Positions 19,768-22,593 of a stretch of 22,593 nt of DNA are shown here, piece by piece. The notes under the pieces were generated by a model. The model was not told the origin of the DNA. It searched no databases and worked only from the letters and a program-made list of their open reading frames with translations. The stretch covers positions 1 through 22,593 of the forward strand of contig SRSI01000041.1 of assembly GCA_005656395.1 (NCBI GenBank), read 5' to 3'. Every line of letters begins with the position of its first letter. Position 1 is the stretch's first letter. The stretch comes from Strongyloides papillosus. Lineage: Eukaryota > Nematoda > Chromadorea > Rhabditida > Strongyloididae. The position numbers were made by a program, and so were the translations under genes.

Positions 19768-20572
19768 CGGTACATCTTTATTGTTCAGATAAAACAAGAT
19801 TATAAAAGAAAGTAAAAATAACATTTTATTATAATTATACAATTACCAATAACATCTTAACGGCTAAAAGGTACTAAGACTAAATAAAATAAGGATAACT
19901 TAGGTATTTATATGAGGTTAAAAATGGGTGGATGATTTTTTATAAGAGTAGATGGTGTCCATTACGACTTCTGATTATTGGAAAATAAGACATATTAAGA
20001 GCTAAATGCAATGAATAGTAAAATTTCATAAAAAATGTTATAATGATTCCGATAACATTATTTTGGAAATTTAGATAAATGATTTATTTTTCACATAGAA
20101 AAAAAAGATCATTTTTCGTCACACTGGTTTGTAACATTCATTTTTTTATTTTATGAATATTCAATTTTTTGAGCAAATTGAGTTGTAATTTTATTTCATA
20201 AATTTAAATAAAAAAGTGTTATTAAGCAGCAATTTTGATAAAAAAATATTTTTGACATTTTATGAAAAAAAGAGAGCTTTTACAACAATAAATAATATAT
20301 TTCTTTAGTACATTGTGATAATGTGTAAATATTGCCGTTTTTATTATGTTATTAACAAAGTACAAATTTTATTTTTGCTTTTAATTTCTAACAAAAAAGT
20401 AATTGTATTTACTAAAACTAATGTCAAAAAGTGGTAAAAGTATTTTAATAAAAAATTTTATTAACACAAAAAATATTAAAAATGTTTGGATATTAAAATG
20501 AAAAATATTTAATAAATTTCAAAACATTCTGTTTTGCTTTTCGAAACATCTAAAAATATTAAATAATTATTA
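19768..20572. other. A+T-rich intergenic region before the mariner element
   Basis: No gene is visible. AATAAAATAAGG near 19883 could be the poly(A) signal of the SCP/TAPS gene. The rest is A/T tracts without recognisable structure. Confidence 0.4.
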
Positions 20573-21831
20573 AGTTGTTTGATTAAAAATGTCGCTTTTT
20601 GACAGTTAATTTCAGAATGTTATAACTCAGTCGAAAATTAATATTTTTATTTGAAATAGATACTGTTGGAATCAACATCTTGTTGGCAGCATAATAAAAT
20701 TTTTTCATACCATTTAAAAAGAAACTCTGGTCTCTAGGATTAGAAAACTTCAAGACGTCGAATTTAAGGTTATCAGATTTATAAAATATTTTCTGCCGCA
20801 GATAGTGCTATATTTCCTTAAACAAATGATAATCTGTTAGAGATATCTTTTGTGAAAAAGGGGGATGCGACAGAGTTTCATATTCCAACTCGTTAAGTTT
20901 CTGCATCATGATTTGTGAAACGTGATGTCTAGAATTATCATGCAGTAATATTGGACATCTTTTATTGACTAATACTGTCTGCAGAACCGATAATTTCAGG
21001 TGCACTTACTTTTATTCATTAAATTTTCAGTCTGCAGTCATAGTTTCACCAGTATTCGAAAGCTTGTAATGAATGATTCCACCAAATGGTTGGCAATATC
21101 TGTATATCTGAAATCTTGATCTTTAGGAATTTTTTGGGGCTCTCATTTTTGTCTATTTATCGTGGTGATCTTATGCCAAACATTAACGTGACTATTTTTT
21201 ACGTCATGTTACAAACCTATCCCAAAAAAGTCATCCTTGTTTCTAAGAATCAAGAAAAAACAAATTCTCATTCTTCTTTAACATTGTTTGGGAGTTAATT
21301 CATAAGGTATGTAGAAGTTCACCTCTTTCTTCTTATTTATGACTTTTAAGTAGTTGCATACAATTCCACATTGGCACTCAATTCTTCCGCAAGTCCCCAA
21401 ATAATTTTTTTTTAGATTACGTTACCAGCATTTTTTTTAATTTGTCGTTCTCAAAAACACTTTCTTTACCAAAACTCTATTTTTGTTGAAGACTCATATC
21501 TCAATTGCAGAAATTTTTTAAACCATTGTTGTATTGTTTATTAGTTTGACTCGTGGTCAAAATGCTTCATTAATTTTTTTTTGGATTTTTCGCTTCTGTT
21601 TGGCTAAATGTGAACTCGTACAAGCAAACTGGTCGAAAATCCATTTTTGTCGCAACTTCTTTTTAAGGTGATAAGAACTTTTTAATATCTTTAAACAAAA
21701 AAATTGCATTGGTAATCCTCGATTTGCTCTACAAAATGATGCATATCTTGTAGCAATATGTCAACGTATAAGAAAACTATCATCATTTAAAAATAGACTA
21801 ACATTTAGTCAACATTTTTAGTTGAACAGCC
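20573..21831 (-). mobile_element. Mariner-family DNA transposon, inactive
   Basis: A ~1.26-kb element, the size expected for mariner, oriented on the minus strand. Imperfect terminal inverted repeats flank the transposase remnant. The left end has TTGTTTGATTAAAAATGT (from about 20576), and the right end read in reverse has CTGTTCAACTAAAAATGT (about 21828 down), with 14 of 18 matching. Exact ends and target-site TA duplications are uncertain in this A+T-rich setting. Transposition would need an enzyme supplied by another copy. Confidence 0.65.
20647..21644 (-). pseudogene. Mariner transposase (DD34D), multiply disrupted
   Basis: The N-terminus begins MDFRPVCLYEFTFSQTEAK at 21644 and continues to KINEAF, matching the mariner helix-turn-helix start. 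Further along come the first catalytic Asp region (DRFVT then a degenerate DEKW), GIIHYKLSNTGETMTAD, CPILLHDNSRHHVSQ with the second Asp, and SLTDYHLF with the third. Exactly 34 residues separate the last two Asp, the DD34D signature. The C-terminus VDSNSIYFK stops at 20649-20647. Total length of about 333 codons is close to the usual ~345. At least four stops or frameshifts interrupt it; the longest open piece is 21005-20808. It is an old, dead copy. Confidence 0.85.
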
Positions 21832-22328
21832 AAATATTTCTTATTATTTGTTATCATTACATTTTGTAGGTATCAGAAATCAATAAAGTCGTATATACAA
21901 ACTTGTGTTAGTGAAATCTTTCTATAAAAAAGTTGAAATTATAATAGATTATTTTATTTATTTGAATTGTAAGACTAGGTAAAAAAAGTAAAGTAGTAAT
22001 ATGAAGATTAATTTAATAACTTACCACGTTATAAATCTAAAAGTAGTTTAAGTTTTCTTTAACAAATATATTTGAATAGAATGAATTAAAGGATTGAAAC
22101 AGTTATAGAAAAAATTATCTTAGTTTTATAATAAAAATTTTACAAATACATGCTGAGACCAAAGCACAACACGACGAAAACAGATGTAAAACATATGAAA
22201 TAAATCAAAATAAAAAATTTTAATAAATTTACCATTATTATTAATTATAACGATATTATAAGTATGTTAAAAACATTATTATCAAATTATTACTAAAATT
22301 AAAAAAACATAGCGTTGCTAAAAAATTT
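21832..22328. other. A+T-rich sequence right of the mariner element
   Basis: No gene, RNA or repeat recognised. The base composition changes abruptly at about 22329, where the G+C-richer island begins. Confidence 0.4.
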
Positions 22329-22515
22329 TGAACCTGAACGGCAAAACTGTCGCGTTAATCCCGCACCTTTAAGCGGTCACGACAGTTTTGTTACCGATCC
22401 GCTTAGAATGTTTTTCGAACTCGTCGTATTCCCGTCAACACTGACTATAGGCCGAAAGTTCATTCCTACAAACTAAGCTATCGGGCAGGCCCGAACTATG
22501 TTCATTTTCGAAGGT
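22329..22515. other. G+C-richer island with strong hairpins, identity unknown
   Basis: About 190 bp with markedly higher G+C than anything else in the window. The arms CGGCAAAACTGTCG (22339-22352) and CGACAGTTTTGTTACCG (22380-22396) pair over 14 bp with a 3-nt bulge. Inside the loop, CCGC and GCGG can pair. A second short inverted repeat CGGGC/GCCCG lies at about 22478. A plus-strand frame of roughly 40 codons runs to a TAA near 22525, but it resembles nothing I know. Possibilities are a structured non-coding RNA, a transposon end or a foreign insertion. I cannot choose between them. Confidence 0.45.
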
Positions 22516-22593
22516 TTTATACATAAATGATATTTAGTAATCTATGATTAAAAACAAAATTTTTTAAAAAAATTAAATAAACAAATGTTTTTT

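Noticed and set aside
21086..21298. 70-codon plus-strand frame
   Set aside because: Antisense of the mariner transposase remnant.
22460..22500. Possible tRNA in the G+C-rich island
   Set aside because: No acceptor stem, D-arm or T-arm consensus could be laid out; the inverted repeat is too short.

Overview
The window looks like nuclear DNA of a parasitic nematode, most likely Strongyloididae (Strongyloides or a close relative). By eye it is very A+T-rich. Its spliced genes have tiny introns of about 37-41 nt. Its gene families are those expanded in Strongyloides 'parasitism' regions: astacin metallopeptidases with EGF and CUB tails, an SCP/TAPS (CAP) protein, and a trypsin-like protease. A nematode serpentine receptor and a mariner transposon are also present. 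The clade call is inference from gene content, not from a search.

Layout. From 1 to about 10.1 kb lies a minus-strand array of astacin copies at different stages of decay. Copy A (about 1330-1600) is a barely readable 3' end. Copy B (3317-4506) is an intact two-exon gene. Copy C (about 6650-7806) is a pseudogene matching B along its whole length and flanks. Copy D (8844-10075) is a different astacin broken by in-frame stops and frameshifts. Astacin E (10754-11933) is intact and two-exon. Two related fragments of an unrecognised minus-strand gene ('U') sit about 1 kb downstream of B (1841-2289) and of C (5293-5613), so the duplicated unit carried two genes. Next come a frameshifted 7-TM chemoreceptor (minus, 12239-13190), a decayed forkhead transcription factor (plus, 13363-14255), a three-exon trypsin-like gene with frameshifts (plus, 14791-17271), an intact two-exon SCP/TAPS gene (plus, 18764-19767) and a dead full-length mariner (20573-21831). 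The window ends with a G+C-richer, hairpin-rich island (22329-22515).

Two unusual repeat structures lie inside the trypsin-like gene. Intron 1 holds two oppositely oriented blocks of a ~20-bp repeat, a foldback-like array. Intron 2 holds four copies of a ~177-bp tandem repeat with GTCGAC at each junction.

Theme. Every well-preserved secreted-effector gene here has lost the residues its family uses for chemistry. Astacin B lacks all three zinc histidines and the catalytic Glu. Astacin E lacks the three histidines but keeps the Glu. The trypsin-like gene has His57 changed to Tyr. The CAP protein lacks its usual histidines. The only astacin with an intact zinc motif (D) is the one broken by stop codons. 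B, E and the CAP protein could still be secreted as non-catalytic proteins, and the rest is a graveyard of a birth-and-death gene cluster. Exon joins were inferred by eye from GT/AG sites and frame. No expression or homology search was available.
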